Origin: Clostridia bacterium
GTDB taxonomy: Bacteria > Bacillota > Clostridia > Christensenellales > Borkfalkiaceae
Assembly (NCBI GenBank): GCA_017502525.1
Contig: JAFVUV010000014.1
Location: forward strand, 1-64,000
Reading direction: 5' to 3'
Length of the DNA: 64,000 nt
This document shows positions 24,327-33,710 of the stretch, piece by piece (positions within the stretch are counted from its first letter, which is position 1; each line of letters opens with the position of its first letter). The notes beneath the pieces are model-generated. The model was given only the letters and a program-made list of their open reading frames with translations, had not been told where the DNA came from and did not search any database. Made by a program: the position numbers and the translations under genes.

Positions 24327-24569
24327 ATGGAAGGTAAGATTGCCGTTGTTGCTATAATTGTTGAAGATAAAAGCGCCGTAGAGAAAATAAATGCTATATT
24401 ACACGATTTTAGCGAGTACGTTATAGGCAGAATGGGGTTGCCGTATAAAGAAAGAAACTTAAGCGTTATCAGCGTCGTTATAGACGCACCGCAAGAGATT
24501 ATTAGCAGTCTTTCGGGTAAACTCGGTATGATAAACGGCGTAAAAAGTAAAGTTCTTACAACAAAATAG
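24327..24569 (+). CDS. TM1266-family putative iron-only hydrogenase regulator
   Basis: The 80-residue protein has the small alpha/beta fold related to NikR/ACT effector domains, with the family's KIAVVAIIVEDKSAVEKINAI start and the segment IGRMGLPY. Members are often encoded with hydrogenase maturation genes and are called hydrogenase-system regulators, though direct function is poorly shown. No hydrogenase gene is present in this window. AAGGAG precedes the ATG; the SDR gene begins three bases after its stop. Confidence 0.8.
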   Translation: MEGKIAVVAIIVEDKSAVEKINAILHDFSEYVIGRMGLPYKERNLSVISVVIDAPQEIISSLSGKLGMINGVKSKVLTTK

Positions 24570-24571
24570 TT

Positions 24572-25357
24572 ATGAGTCATACTTTTATAAGTGGTGCGAC
24601 GGGTGGAATAGGCAAAGCTTTTGTAATAGAGTGTGCTAAAAAGGGTTATAAACTCTTTTTAACGGGCAGAAGCCAAGATAAACTCGACGCGCTAAAAAAA
24701 CAAATAATTGAAGAATACTCGGTTGAAGTCGACTGTTTTGCTTGCGATTTAACAAGTGAAAACGAGCGTGACGCTTTGGTTTTATACGCCGAACAAAAAG
24801 GATATAAATTTAAGCGCATAATCAACGTTGCCGGCGTGGATATTCAAAAAGCGTTTATGGAATACACGCAAGAAAAAGTGCTGTTTCAAACGCGCGTAAA
24901 CGCAGAAGCTACCGTTTGTTTAACGCACGCGTTGCTTAAAAACAGAGCGGAAAAATGCGAAGTTATAACCATTTCAAGTATGTCGGGCGCAACGCCTATG
25001 CCGTACTTTACGCTATATAGCGCAACCAAAGCAATGCTTACGAACTTTTTTACGGGACTTCATTATGAACTGAAAAAAGAGGGCGTAAAGGTTACCGTGG
25101 TTATGCCTGGTGGCGTGCCGACTAGACCTGATTTAGTTGAAGAAATAAAAAGCCAAGGATTGTGGGGAAAACTATCTAGTAAGTCCGCAAGTTTCGTGGC
25201 GAAAAAATCGCTAAAAGCGGTGAGAAAAAACAAAGTAAAATATATACCTGGCGCGTTTAATAAAATTTTATATTACTTTATGAAAATTATACCGCGCTGT
25301 ATAGTGTTAAGATTTATTGCACGTCGTTGGAAAAAGCATTGTAAAGACGCATTTTAA
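24572..25357 (+). CDS. Short-chain dehydrogenase/reductase
   Basis: This 261-residue SDR has the nucleotide-binding GATGGIGK at the N-terminus, NVAG, catalytic Ser in ITISSMSG and the YSATK motif. The C-terminus (about 215-261) is basic and hydrophobic, with FNKILYYFMKIIPRCIVLRF, suggesting membrane association, as in some lipid- or ketone-reducing SDRs. Substrate unknown. No clear ribosome binding site; it probably depends on read-through from the gene three bases upstream. Confidence 0.85.
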   Translation: MSHTFISGATGGIGKAFVIECAKKGYKLFLTGRSQDKLDALKKQIIEEYSVEVDCFACDLTSENERDALVLYAEQKGYKFKRIINVAGVDIQKAFMEYTQEKVLFQTRVNAEATVCLTHALLKNRAEKCEVITISSMSGATPMPYFTLYSATKAMLTNFFTGLHYELKKEGVKVTVVMPGGVPTRPDLVEEIKSQGLWGKLSSKSASFVAKKSLKAVRKNKVKYIPGAFNKILYYFMKIIPRCIVLRFIARRWKKHCKDAF

Positions 25358-25368
25358 GGGGGATACAA

Positions 25369-26199
25369 ATGAGTAAAGCAGACCAAATATTTATTCAAAA
25401 CTGTACGGATATTATGGAAAACGGGTTTTGGGATACGGAACTAGAAGTTCGCCCCAAATGGCTTGACGGCACACCCGCGCATACAGTAAAAAAGTTCTGT
25501 ATCGTTAATAGATACGACTTGCGTGAAGAATTTCCTATTCTCACTTTGCGCCGTACTGCTTTCAAATCTGCTATTGACGAAATACTTTGGATTTGGCAAA
25601 AAAAGTCGAACAACGTAAACGAACTTAACAGTCATATTTGGGACAGTTGGGCGGATGAGACGGGGTCAATCGGCAAGGCGTACGGCTATCAACTTGGCAT
25701 TAAACATAAATACAAAGAAGGCGAATTTGACCAAGTTGACAGGGTTTTATACGACCTTAAACACAACCCTGCGTCAAGACGTATTATGACCAATATTTAT
25801 AACTTTGAAGATTTACACGAAATGCATTTGTATCCATGTGCTTATTCGATGACATTTAACGTTAGTGGAAACGTGCTTAACGGAATACTTCACCAACGTT
25901 CTAACGACGTTGCGGTAGCAAACAACTGGAACGTAGTTCAATATTCGGTATTACTTATGATGCTTGCGCAAGTTTCGGGTTTGGTCGCTGGAGAGTTAGT
26001 TCACGTTATAGCGGATGCGCACCTTTACGATAGGCATATTCCGGTAGTTAAGGAAATGCTTAAAAATCCGCAATATCCCGCGCCCAAGATTAAAATAAAT
26101 TCTAACGTCAAAAACTTTTACGATTTCACCGTTGATGATTTTGAACTTGTGGATTATCAGTATAATAAAATCAACTCAAAGTTTGAGGTAGCTGTTTAA
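25369..26199 (+). CDS. thyA: Thymidylate synthase
   Basis: It methylates dUMP to dTMP with methylene-tetrahydrofolate. At 276 residues it is the usual ThyA length, with the nucleophile in LYPCAYSM (Cys157), the HQRSNDVAVANNWNV dUMP-binding segment and HVIADAHLYDRH. The substitution PCAYSM for the PPCH of enteric enzymes is common among Firmicutes. GGGGG precedes the ATG and the stop overlaps the start of folA, coupling dTMP synthesis to folate recycling. Confidence 0.95.
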   Translation: MSKADQIFIQNCTDIMENGFWDTELEVRPKWLDGTPAHTVKKFCIVNRYDLREEFPILTLRRTAFKSAIDEILWIWQKKSNNVNELNSHIWDSWADETGSIGKAYGYQLGIKHKYKEGEFDQVDRVLYDLKHNPASRRIMTNIYNFEDLHEMHLYPCAYSMTFNVSGNVLNGILHQRSNDVAVANNWNVVQYSVLLMMLAQVSGLVAGELVHVIADAHLYDRHIPVVKEMLKNPQYPAPKIKINSNVKNFYDFTVDDFELVDYQYNKINSKFEVAV

Positions 26200-26699
26200 T
26201 GAAGGCAATCGTTGCGGTGGATAAAAATTGGGGTGTAGGTAAAAATAACGACCTTTTGTTTTCAATTCCCGAAGATATGAAGTTCTTTAGGGAAACTACG
26301 AAAGGGAAAGTAGTAGTTATGGGTGCAAATACTTTGCGTTCTTTCCCAAATGGAAATCCCCTAAAGAATAGAATAAATATAGTATTATCTTCAACTATCA
26401 AGCGTGACGACTGTATTGTGGTTGATAGTTTAGATAAACTTTTTGAAGAGATTAAAAAATATCCTTCGGACGAAGTTTATTTAATCGGCGGGGCAATGTT
26501 ATATAAAACGCTTTTACCGTATTGTAGCGAGGCTTTGATAACTAAGGTTGATGCAGATGGAGATGCAACGGTTTATTTTACCAATTTAGACTTGTTAAAA
26601 GAGTGGACATTGCAAAACCAAAGTGATAAAATTACTTCTAACGGTTTTGATATAACGTTTACAACTTATAAGAATACTTGTGTTAAAGAGATGGACTAA
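26199..26699 (+). CDS. folA: Dihydrofolate reductase
   Basis: It regenerates tetrahydrofolate from the dihydrofolate made by ThyA. The 166 residues are the standard size, with WGVGKNNDLLFSIPEDMKFF (acidic substrate residue in the PEDM segment), VVVMGANTLRS, and the NADPH-contacting LIGGAMLYK. The start overlaps the thyA stop by one base. Confidence 0.95.
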   Translation: MKAIVAVDKNWGVGKNNDLLFSIPEDMKFFRETTKGKVVVMGANTLRSFPNGNPLKNRINIVLSSTIKRDDCIVVDSLDKLFEEIKKYPSDEVYLIGGAMLYKTLLPYCSEALITKVDADGDATVYFTNLDLLKEWTLQNQSDKITSNGFDITFTTYKNTCVKEMD

Positions 26700-26802
26700 T
26701 TAAATAAACGGCACAAGCGGAGATAAGCGAGATGAACTTAAAAATACCTTTATCAATAAGGTACCGACAACAACTTAAAAATTTAACGAATTTATTATTT
26801 TG

Positions 26803-26862
26803 AAAAAAAGTAAAAAGTGGCAAAACTACGGAAATTTCCGTCAGCTAACTTTTTACTTTTTT
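26803..26862 (+). terminator. Long hairpin terminator after folA
   Basis: AAAAAGTAAAAAGT pairs with ACTTTTTACTTTTT, with an inner ACGGAAATTTCCGT dyad, then T residues. It lies before the true start of the MATE gene, which excludes upstream in-frame starts for that gene. Confidence 0.75.
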
Positions 26863-26898
26863 AATTTTTATCTTGTGTTTTTTCAAGGAGACGGTGAA

Positions 26899-28272
26899 AT
26901 GGCAAGAGCAGTAGAAATGGATTTAACGAGTGGCTCGATTTTCAAAAAACTCATAATATACGCGATACCTTTTATATTTAGCAATATTTTGCAAATACTG
27001 TTTTCGGCAACAGATATAGCAGTTTTGGGTATGATGGTTAATGACGATGCTGTTGCTGCCGTTGGTGCAAATAGTTCGCTAAACAATCTTTTAGTAGGGT
27101 TTTTTATCGGTGTTTCTATGGGGGCAAACGTTGTGCTTTCAAGATACGTTGGTGCAAGGGATTTAGAAAACTCAAGGCGAACGGTAGGCACGTCAATTCT
27201 TATTGCATTTATAGCAGGCTTTATATTGTTAGTGATAGGCGTTCCGATGGCAGATACGTTTTTGGTTTGGATGGGTTGCGACGCGGAAATTTTACCGCAA
27301 GCATCTATATATTTAAAAATTTACTTTTTAGGCATGCCTATAATGATGATTTATAATTTTGGCGCGTCAATATTGCGTGCGGTAGGCGATACGAAACGCC
27401 CGCTTATTTATTTAGTAATCGGCGGTGTGGCTAACGTAATTTTGAACGTATTATTTATTTTGATGGGTATGACTGTAGAAGGCGTTGCAATCGGCACTAT
27501 AGTATCGCAGTTTATTAGTATGGTGTTGATTTTAATTGCGCTTTTTAAGAGTAGTGGATACAGCGCATTGCGAAGGAAATATTTGAAAATATACAAAAAA
27601 CAACTTAATGAAATAATACAAATAGGTTTGCCATCAGGAATACAAAGCGTTGCGTTTAATATTTCAAACGTGCTAATTCAATCGAAAGTTAATGCTTTTG
27701 GAAAAATTGGTATGAGTGGGAACACGACCGCCCAACAGTTTGACAGTATGGTATATCAAGTAGGGCACGCAATATCAATGTCGGTCATGGCTTTTGTCGG
27801 TCAAAACGTAGGCGCAAAGCGTATGGATAGGGTAAAGAAAACTATACTAAAAGGTACGGTAATAGTTGTAGCGTTTGAGTTTATAGTAGGTGCGTTGTTT
27901 GCGTTGTTATCAGGACCTTTATGCGGAATTATAGCAAGCGCTCCGGAAGTTATAGAATATGCAAAATTAAGATTGAAAATAATGTGTATTACCTATTTTT
28001 TATGCGGAATTATGGAAAATCTAGCCTATTCTATGCGCGCTATGGGCAAATCTGTTACCGCAATGATAGTAAGTATTTTGGGGGCCTGCGTATTTAGAAC
28101 TTTATTCGTTGAAATACTCTTTAATGTTTATCCGTATTTTTCAACGTTATTTATATCTTACCCAGCAAGTTGGTTGGTTACGATTTTAATGTACGCGTTC
28201 TTATTGCCAAGGACTTATAAAAACTTAAAACACAAAATGGAAAAAGGAAAGGATAAAGCGGTTATAGAATAA
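26899..28272 (+). CDS. MATE-family multidrug/Na+ exporter
   Basis: The start is set at the ATG at 26899 because AAGGAG lies eight bases upstream, whereas an earlier in-frame ATG at about 26800 sits in a terminator hairpin. The resulting 457-residue protein has about twelve hydrophobic helices in two halves and MATE features: an N-terminal SGSIFKKLIIYAIP segment, GNTTAQQFDSM in the second half and a basic tail. It would export organic cations or drugs in exchange for ions. Substrate unknown. A strong terminator follows. Confidence 0.9.
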   Translation: MARAVEMDLTSGSIFKKLIIYAIPFIFSNILQILFSATDIAVLGMMVNDDAVAAVGANSSLNNLLVGFFIGVSMGANVVLSRYVGARDLENSRRTVGTSILIAFIAGFILLVIGVPMADTFLVWMGCDAEILPQASIYLKIYFLGMPIMMIYNFGASILRAVGDTKRPLIYLVIGGVANVILNVLFILMGMTVEGVAIGTIVSQFISMVLILIALFKSSGYSALRRKYLKIYKKQLNEIIQIGLPSGIQSVAFNISNVLIQSKVNAFGKIGMSGNTTAQQFDSMVYQVGHAISMSVMAFVGQNVGAKRMDRVKKTILKGTVIVVAFEFIVGALFALLSGPLCGIIASAPEVIEYAKLRLKIMCITYFLCGIMENLAYSMRAMGKSVTAMIVSILGACVFRTLFVEILFNVYPYFSTLFISYPASWLVTILMYAFLLPRTYKNLKHKMEKGKDKAVIE

Positions 28273-28293
28273 AAATATATAAAAAAACTAACG

Positions 28294-28324
28294 GCGACAA
28301 AGCTTATGCTTTGTCGCTTTTTTA
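28294..28324 (+). terminator. Rho-independent terminator after the MATE gene
   Basis: GCGACAAAGC and GCTTTGTCGC pair around TTAT, followed by six or more T residues. It separates the exporter from the phage-like block. Confidence 0.85.
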
Positions 28325-28428
28325 TTGCCAAAAATGTGCGAAAAAATTTTTTATAATACTTGTCATAAGCATATTGAAATAAAGTTAAGGCTTGCTAAAA
28401 TGAGCGCGAAGTCGGGCAAAGGTGAGTT

Positions 28429-29859
28429 ATGCGTGAAGTTATCGAAAGAATTTTAGAAATAGAAAAAGAGCAGGCGTTTAGACTGAAAGGCGATAATTTA
28501 AGCCGTTATAACGTTGGTGAAAAAGTTCATCTAAAGCAACTAGAATTTCATAAATGTCCCAAGAAAAACCGTTGGGTTTTCGGCGGAAATAGAAGTGGAA
28601 AAACCGAATGCGGAGCAGTCGAAGCAATTTACATGGCAAGGGGGATACACCCGTATAGACAAAACAAAGATAACGTGTTCGGGTGGGTTGTTTCACTTTC
28701 TCAACAAGTGCAAAGAGACGTTGCTCAAGCGAAAATTTTACACTATTTACAACCGTCGTGGATAGAAGACGTAACAATGCAAAGTGGTAAAAAAGACAGC
28801 CTTAAATACGGCGTTATAGACCAAATACGCATTAAAAACGTCTTCGGGGGGACGTCGGTCATCGGGTTTAAGTCTTGCGACCAAGGTAGAGAAAAATTTC
28901 AAGGTAGTTCACTAGACTTCGTTTGGTTTGACGAAGAACCGCCCAAAGATATTTACGACGAGTGCCGTATGAGAGTGCTTGATAAAAAAGGAGATATTTT
29001 CGGCACTATGACACCATTAAAAGGACTGACCTTCGTTTACGACGAGATTTATCTTAATAGCGGGGATAGTGATGAAGTTTGGTATGAGTTTATGGAGTGG
29101 GCGGATAACCCCTATTTAGATGGTGAAGAAGTAGACGCGCTCACGAAAACTTTGACTAGCGAACAGCTTGAAAGTAGACGATACGGCAGGTTTAAGCACT
29201 CTTCAGGCTTGGTTTATCCCGAGTTTGATGAAAACGTTCACGTGGTGAAACCGTTTAATCCGCCAGTCGAGTGGCAAGACGCGATTTCAATCGACCCTGG
29301 ATTAAACAACCCACTTTCCGCGCATTGGTATTGCGTTGATTACGACGGAAACGTTTACGTTGTAGCCGAGCATTACGAAGCGGGAAAAGATTTAAGTTAT
29401 CACGCCCAAAAGATAAAAGAAATTTGCAATAGTTTAGGTTGGAAAAAAGATTTTGGCGGAAATATTAGCGCGTATATAGACTCTGCTGCAAACCAAAAAA
29501 CACTTGCGTCGACAAAGAGTGTTACCGAACTTTTTTACGAACTAGGCATCAACGTAAATCCAAAGGTAAACAAAGATACTTTTAGTGGTATTCAGCGTGT
29601 AAAACAATATTTAAAAGTAGAGAATGGACAGTCAAAATTACGCATATTTCCTTGGTGCGTAAACCTAATTCGCGAACTTAAAAGTTACCGCTGGGGCAAT
29701 GGTGAATCGCCCGTAAAAAAAGACGACCATAGTCTGGACGAATTAAGATACTATTTGATGACCAAACCTGAAAACCTTGCGCCGAAAAAAGAAAAAACAG
29801 CAGTACAAAAGGACAAGGAGAAATTGTTTAAGAAGATTATGAATGAAAGGAAAAAGTAA
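28429..29859 (+). CDS. terL: Phage terminase large subunit (ATPase/nuclease)
   Basis: The 476-residue packaging motor has the Walker A loop GGNRSGKT (52-59), Walker B FVWFDEEPP (Asp168, Glu169), and in the nuclease domain SIDPG (Asp289) and DDHSLDE (432-438). All catalytic residues are present, so the protein looks functional. It pumps DNA into preformed capsids and cuts it. It opens a run of eight phage-type genes and is preceded by AAGGTGA. A TATAAT at 28352-28357 may belong to its promoter, but no -35 is convincing. Confidence 0.92.
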   Translation: MREVIERILEIEKEQAFRLKGDNLSRYNVGEKVHLKQLEFHKCPKKNRWVFGGNRSGKTECGAVEAIYMARGIHPYRQNKDNVFGWVVSLSQQVQRDVAQAKILHYLQPSWIEDVTMQSGKKDSLKYGVIDQIRIKNVFGGTSVIGFKSCDQGREKFQGSSLDFVWFDEEPPKDIYDECRMRVLDKKGDIFGTMTPLKGLTFVYDEIYLNSGDSDEVWYEFMEWADNPYLDGEEVDALTKTLTSEQLESRRYGRFKHSSGLVYPEFDENVHVVKPFNPPVEWQDAISIDPGLNNPLSAHWYCVDYDGNVYVVAEHYEAGKDLSYHAQKIKEICNSLGWKKDFGGNISAYIDSAANQKTLASTKSVTELFYELGINVNPKVNKDTFSGIQRVKQYLKVENGQSKLRIFPWCVNLIRELKSYRWGNGESPVKKDDHSLDELRYYLMTKPENLAPKKEKTAVQKDKEKLFKKIMNERKK

Positions 29860-30130
29860 AAAAACTCAATCAGATTTGCAAAGCGATTTTAAGAAAGCGT
29901 TGGTTAAAAAAGCGCTCGGATACGACGTTACCGAAACGGTTGAAGAATACAGTGGCGGAGAAGACGGGGTTAAGTTGGTTAAAAAGAAGGTTACCAAAAA
30001 GAACGTTCCCCCTGATATAACCGCATTAAAAATGCTTTTAGAAGATGATAATCGACCTGTTTCACAAATGAGCGACGAGCAACTAAAAGAAGAAAAAGAA
30101 AGGCTTATAAAATTGCTTTTAAGGGATTGA
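29843..30130 (+). CDS. Small terminase-associated protein (TerS C-terminal-like)
   Basis: The 95-residue basic/acidic protein overlaps the end of terL by 17 bases. The middle reads KKALGYDVTETVEEY, then KKKVTKKNVPPDITALKMLL, a pattern that resembles the C-terminal tail of phage small terminase subunits, including the ValProProAsp-Thr/Ile segment. The usual N-terminal DNA-binding helix-turn-helix is absent. It could be a trimmed TerS or a distinct packaging factor; the resemblance is by eye and uncertain. Confidence 0.6.
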   Translation: MKGKSKKTQSDLQSDFKKALVKKALGYDVTETVEEYSGGEDGVKLVKKKVTKKNVPPDITALKMLLEDDNRPVSQMSDEQLKEEKERLIKLLLRD

Positions 30131-30144
30131 AAAGGAGAGTAAAA

Positions 30145-31986
30145 TTGCATAAGGACAAAGAGAAAAAAGAAAAGGATAAATATATTGAAGACTTAGTTGC
30201 CGGCATTGAAGAAGACTTTGAGAAACGAAGAAAAGAACGACTTCATTTAGAAAGACAATGGGAACTCAATATTAATTTTTTGAACGGAAATCAATATTGT
30301 GGGCTAAACTCTCGCGGAGAGATTGAAAGCGACGGTAAAGATTTTTATTGGCAAAGTAGATTGACGTACAATCATATTGCACCGATAATCGATAGCCGAC
30401 AAGCAAAGTTTTCACGACTTGAACCCAACGTTTCTGTTAGGCCTAGGTCGGACGACGACTCGGACGTTACTGCCGCAACATTATCGGAAAAACTAATTTT
30501 GGGTGCGTTTAAAAGTTGTGATTTTTCTAACGTTGCTAAAAAAGTTACCACGTGGAGTGAAACTTGTGGAACGGGTTTTTATAAAGTTGTGTGGAATAAC
30601 TTAGGTGGTAACAGTATAGGCGAATTAGATGGACGAAAGGTGTACGAAGGCGACGTTAACGTCTTGCCCGTTTCACCGTTTGAAATCTTTCCCGACAGTT
30701 TGTACGTGCAAGAAATTGAAGATTGCGCAAGTATTATTCACGCGAGAGCGCTTAGCGTCGAACAAGTTAAAGAAATTTACGGCATAAGCGTTAAAGGGGA
30801 TAATATAAGCATTTACGGTCTAAAAAAACAAGGTGCGCTAGCGCCTGAAGGCGCGGAAGTAATGGAAAACGCCGTGGTGGTTATAGAACGTTACGAACGC
30901 CCTACTACGCAATATCCTAACGGCAGACTTATTACGGTGGCTGGTGGAAAACTCTTGTATTCAGGGGAATTGCCGTACGTTTTAGGTGAAAACAAAAGGC
31001 GAGCATATCCTTTTGTAAAGCAAGTGTGTTTGCCTGTTGCCGGTAACTTTTTCGGCACTAGTATAGTTGAAAGATTAATACCTATTCAACGCGCGTTCAA
31101 TGCGGTAAAGAATAGAAAACACGAGTTTATGAATCGTTTGTCTATGGGAATTATGACTGTAGAAGACGGCTCGGTTGACGTTGACGACTTGTCGCAAGAC
31201 GGATTATCCCCGGGTAAAGTTTTAGTATATAGACAGGGAAGTAAAGCACCTGAGATTATGTCTGATATGACTATGCCTAGCGACTTTAACGAAGAAGAAA
31301 ACAAACTTATAAACGAATTCGTAATAGTCAGTGGTGTGAGTGACGTTTCGTCAAGTGCGTCTAATGCAACTTTAACTAGCGGGACTGCTCTTGAAATTTT
31401 GGTTGAACAAGATAATTCAAGACTAATAACTTCTGCCGAAGAAATAAGGCGCGCGTATCTTTGCGTCGCAAAAATGATAGTTAGACTTTACGCTCAGTTT
31501 ACCGAAGGGGTAAGAGCGGTGCGTGGACAAGACGAATTTTTCAAAACGCGCGTTTACTACGTTGACGAGCGTGCAATATCGTCTGACGACGTTTATCTTG
31601 ATAGTGAGAACGAACTTTTTTATACGCACAGTCAAAAAAAGGAAATGATATTTAAGTTGTTTTCAAGTGGATTGCTTTTTGACGAAGACGGCGTGCTTAG
31701 ACCAAGCACGAAAGAAAAGGTTTTGTCGCTTTTAGGATATAAGGATTTAGACTACCAAAAAGGGTTGTCAAGACTTCAAGAAGAAAAGGCGCAATGGGAA
31801 AATGAAAAGATACGAAAAGTAGAAACGGGAATAGAAGAAATAGACGACGATACTATCCACGTTGACGAACACGTTAGATACGTTTTGAGTGAATACGCGG
31901 ATATGAGTAAAGAAGAAAAGCAAAGGTTTTATAACCATATTGCTTTGCACAAAGAAAGAATAAAAAAAATAAAGGGAGAAAATTAA
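30145..31986 (+). CDS. Phage portal protein
   Basis: It forms the dodecameric DNA channel at one capsid vertex. The start is placed at TTG 30145, which has AAAGGAGAG seven bases upstream; an earlier in-frame TTG at 30127 lacks a site. This gives 613 residues, a length in the range of P22-type portals. The N-terminal part has ERQWELNINFLNGNQY, YNHIAPIIDSRQAKF and SVRPRSDDDSD, typical of that group, and the C-terminal third is helical. It lies between terL and the scaffold/capsid genes, the canonical order. Confidence 0.9.
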   Translation: MHKDKEKKEKDKYIEDLVAGIEEDFEKRRKERLHLERQWELNINFLNGNQYCGLNSRGEIESDGKDFYWQSRLTYNHIAPIIDSRQAKFSRLEPNVSVRPRSDDDSDVTAATLSEKLILGAFKSCDFSNVAKKVTTWSETCGTGFYKVVWNNLGGNSIGELDGRKVYEGDVNVLPVSPFEIFPDSLYVQEIEDCASIIHARALSVEQVKEIYGISVKGDNISIYGLKKQGALAPEGAEVMENAVVVIERYERPTTQYPNGRLITVAGGKLLYSGELPYVLGENKRRAYPFVKQVCLPVAGNFFGTSIVERLIPIQRAFNAVKNRKHEFMNRLSMGIMTVEDGSVDVDDLSQDGLSPGKVLVYRQGSKAPEIMSDMTMPSDFNEEENKLINEFVIVSGVSDVSSSASNATLTSGTALEILVEQDNSRLITSAEEIRRAYLCVAKMIVRLYAQFTEGVRAVRGQDEFFKTRVYYVDERAISSDDVYLDSENELFYTHSQKKEMIFKLFSSGLLFDEDGVLRPSTKEKVLSLLGYKDLDYQKGLSRLQEEKAQWENEKIRKVETGIEEIDDDTIHVDEHVRYVLSEYADMSKEEKQRFYNHIALHKERIKKIKGEN

Positions 31987-31989
31987 AAA

Positions 31990-32409
31990 ATGGAAGAACT
32001 TAAAAATGAACAAACAGAGCAACAGGCGCACACCGCACAGGCGGAAAAGGAAATAGGCGCACCGGATAGCGAAGTCTCGTTAGGTAAGTTTAAAGACGTA
32101 ACTGCGCTTTTATCAGCGTACAATTCTTTGCAATCTGAATTTACCAAACGCTGTCAGAGAGTCAAAGAGTTGGAAACGCAACTTTCCACCGTCGAAAAGG
32201 CAACAACCCCGACGCAAGTGGAAGTAAAAGAACAAACCGATAAAGATGCGATACTTAAAGAATATCTAAAAGGCGTTCTAAATAAAAAGCAGTCGGCAAT
32301 AGTAATGGATGGAAACGGAGTGGCGATAAAGACACCCGTAAACCGTCCGAAAACTTTAGCGCAAGCAGGATTGCTTGCACAAGAAATATTAACTAGAAAA
32401 TCTAATTAA
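31990..32409 (+). CDS. Putative capsid scaffolding protein
   Basis: The 139-residue acidic, helix-rich protein begins with a Glu/Gln/Ala-rich disordered stretch (1-35), then a heptad-like helix (about 40-75) and a C-terminal basic segment. Small acidic coiled-coil proteins directly before the major capsid gene are usually scaffolds that shape the procapsid. No family motif was recognised, so the call rests on size, composition and position. Confidence 0.6.
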   Translation: MEELKNEQTEQQAHTAQAEKEIGAPDSEVSLGKFKDVTALLSAYNSLQSEFTKRCQRVKELETQLSTVEKATTPTQVEVKEQTDKDAILKEYLKGVLNKKQSAIVMDGNGVAIKTPVNRPKTLAQAGLLAQEILTRKSN

Positions 32410-32420
32410 CAGGAGAAATT

Positions 32421-33599
32421 ATGGCAGTAAATTTAACAAACGCGGATAGCGCGTTAAAATCAGTATATCTTGACGTTATAAGCGAGCAATTAAACTCAAA
32501 AGTAAACCCCTTTTTGTCGGCGATTGAAAAAAGCACTAACGACGTGTGGGGTAAAGAAGTTAAAAAACTAGCCGTTTACGGTATGAACGGTGGTGTCGGT
32601 GCAGGGACTGAAGACGGAGACCTTCCTATGGCTTCGGGCAATAATTACGGTCAATTCGTAACCACGCTTAAAAACCTTTACGGTGTTATTGAAATTTCAG
32701 ATAAAGCAATTAGGGCGTCTGAAAACAACTCGGGCGCGTTCGTAAGTCTATTGACGGCGGAAATGGAAGGACTTATTAAATCAAGCACTTTCAACTTCGG
32801 CAGAATGCTTTTCGGTGACGGTAGCGGTATTCTTTCTAAGGTGGATTCAATCTACGAAGATATGATTATAGTTAGCAATCCACAAAACTTTATTGAAGGT
32901 ATGATAATTGACTTCCGTTCACCCGACGGTCAACTTTTAAGTGGCGTAGGCACTAGAAAGGTAACTAAGGTAAACAGGGGATTAAACACCATTAATATAT
33001 CCGGCGTACCCGTGACTGAAACGCAAGTACCCGAAGGAACTATTATAACCGTACAAGGCTCTTATCAAAACGAAATCACGGGCTTGGGCGCATTGTTCGA
33101 TATGGAAAGACCTACTCTTTACGGTCTAAATAGACAAGAGAACACTTGGCTCACCCCGTTTGTTTACGAAGATTGTGGCGTGTTGACTGAAAACGTTATT
33201 CAAACCGTACTTGACGGTATTGAAGAAAACAGCGGAAGTCAAGTAAACTTTATTATGTGTTCGTGGGGCGTTCGCCGTGCATTGCAAAACGAATTTTCTT
33301 CTAATAGACGTTTGTTTGACACTATGGAACTTGCGGGTGGATACAAGACCATCAGTTACAACGGAATTCCTATCGTTGCGGATAGATTCTGCCCGACTGG
33401 AACTATGTATTTGCTTAATACCGACGACTTTATGCTTCATCAGTTGTGCGATTGGCAATGGCTTACGGGTGACGATGGCAGAGTGTTAAAACAAGTGCCT
33501 GGAAAACCCGTTTATAGTGCAACGCTCGTTAAGTATGCAGACCTTATTTGTTCGCGTCCAAACGGTCAAGGTATCATTACCGGTATTGACGAAATGTAA
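32421..33599 (+). CDS. Phage major capsid protein (HK97-fold type)
   Basis: The 392-residue protein follows the scaffold with AGGAG before the ATG. It has a short helical N-arm rather than the long delta domain of HK97, then KKLAVYGMNGGVGAGTEDGD, a spine-helix region (SDKAIRASENNSGAFVSLLT) and a C-terminal P-domain with IMCSWGVRRAL and IVADRFCPTGTMY, the arrangement of HK97-fold coats. The short arm agrees with use of a separate scaffold. Many copies would form the shell. Confidence 0.85.
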   Translation: MAVNLTNADSALKSVYLDVISEQLNSKVNPFLSAIEKSTNDVWGKEVKKLAVYGMNGGVGAGTEDGDLPMASGNNYGQFVTTLKNLYGVIEISDKAIRASENNSGAFVSLLTAEMEGLIKSSTFNFGRMLFGDGSGILSKVDSIYEDMIIVSNPQNFIEGMIIDFRSPDGQLLSGVGTRKVTKVNRGLNTINISGVPVTETQVPEGTIITVQGSYQNEITGLGALFDMERPTLYGLNRQENTWLTPFVYEDCGVLTENVIQTVLDGIEENSGSQVNFIMCSWGVRRALQNEFSSNRRLFDTMELAGGYKTISYNGIPIVADRFCPTGTMYLLNTDDFMLHQLCDWQWLTGDDGRVLKQVPGKPVYSATLVKYADLICSRPNGQGIITGIDEM

Positions 33600-33663
33600 G
33601 GGACTAGCAAGTTAAACGACACAGCCTATAAAAAATAAAGAATTAAATAATAATTGAGTTGGG

Positions 33664-33687
33664 GCGGTTTGTGTTTTTGCAAACCGC
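33664..33687 (+). promoter_or_regulatory. Intergenic hairpin downstream of the capsid gene
   Basis: GCGGTTTG and CAAACCGC form an eight-pair stem with an eight-base loop, with no T run after it. It sits in the only sizeable gap of the phage-like block (33600-33710) and may stabilise or process the capsid mRNA. Confidence 0.45.
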
Positions 33688-33710
33688 TCTAATTCGATAA
33701 AGGAGAAAAA

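Noticed and set aside
26800..26898. Longer MATE protein starting at about 26800
   Set aside because: The extra 33 codons lie in a terminator hairpin, and a proper ribosome binding site marks the start at 26899.
28340..28380. Sporulation-sigma promoter before the phage-type block
   Set aside because: CATA-like words occur at 28364 and 28370 but no -35 element with acceptable spacing was found, so no claim is made.
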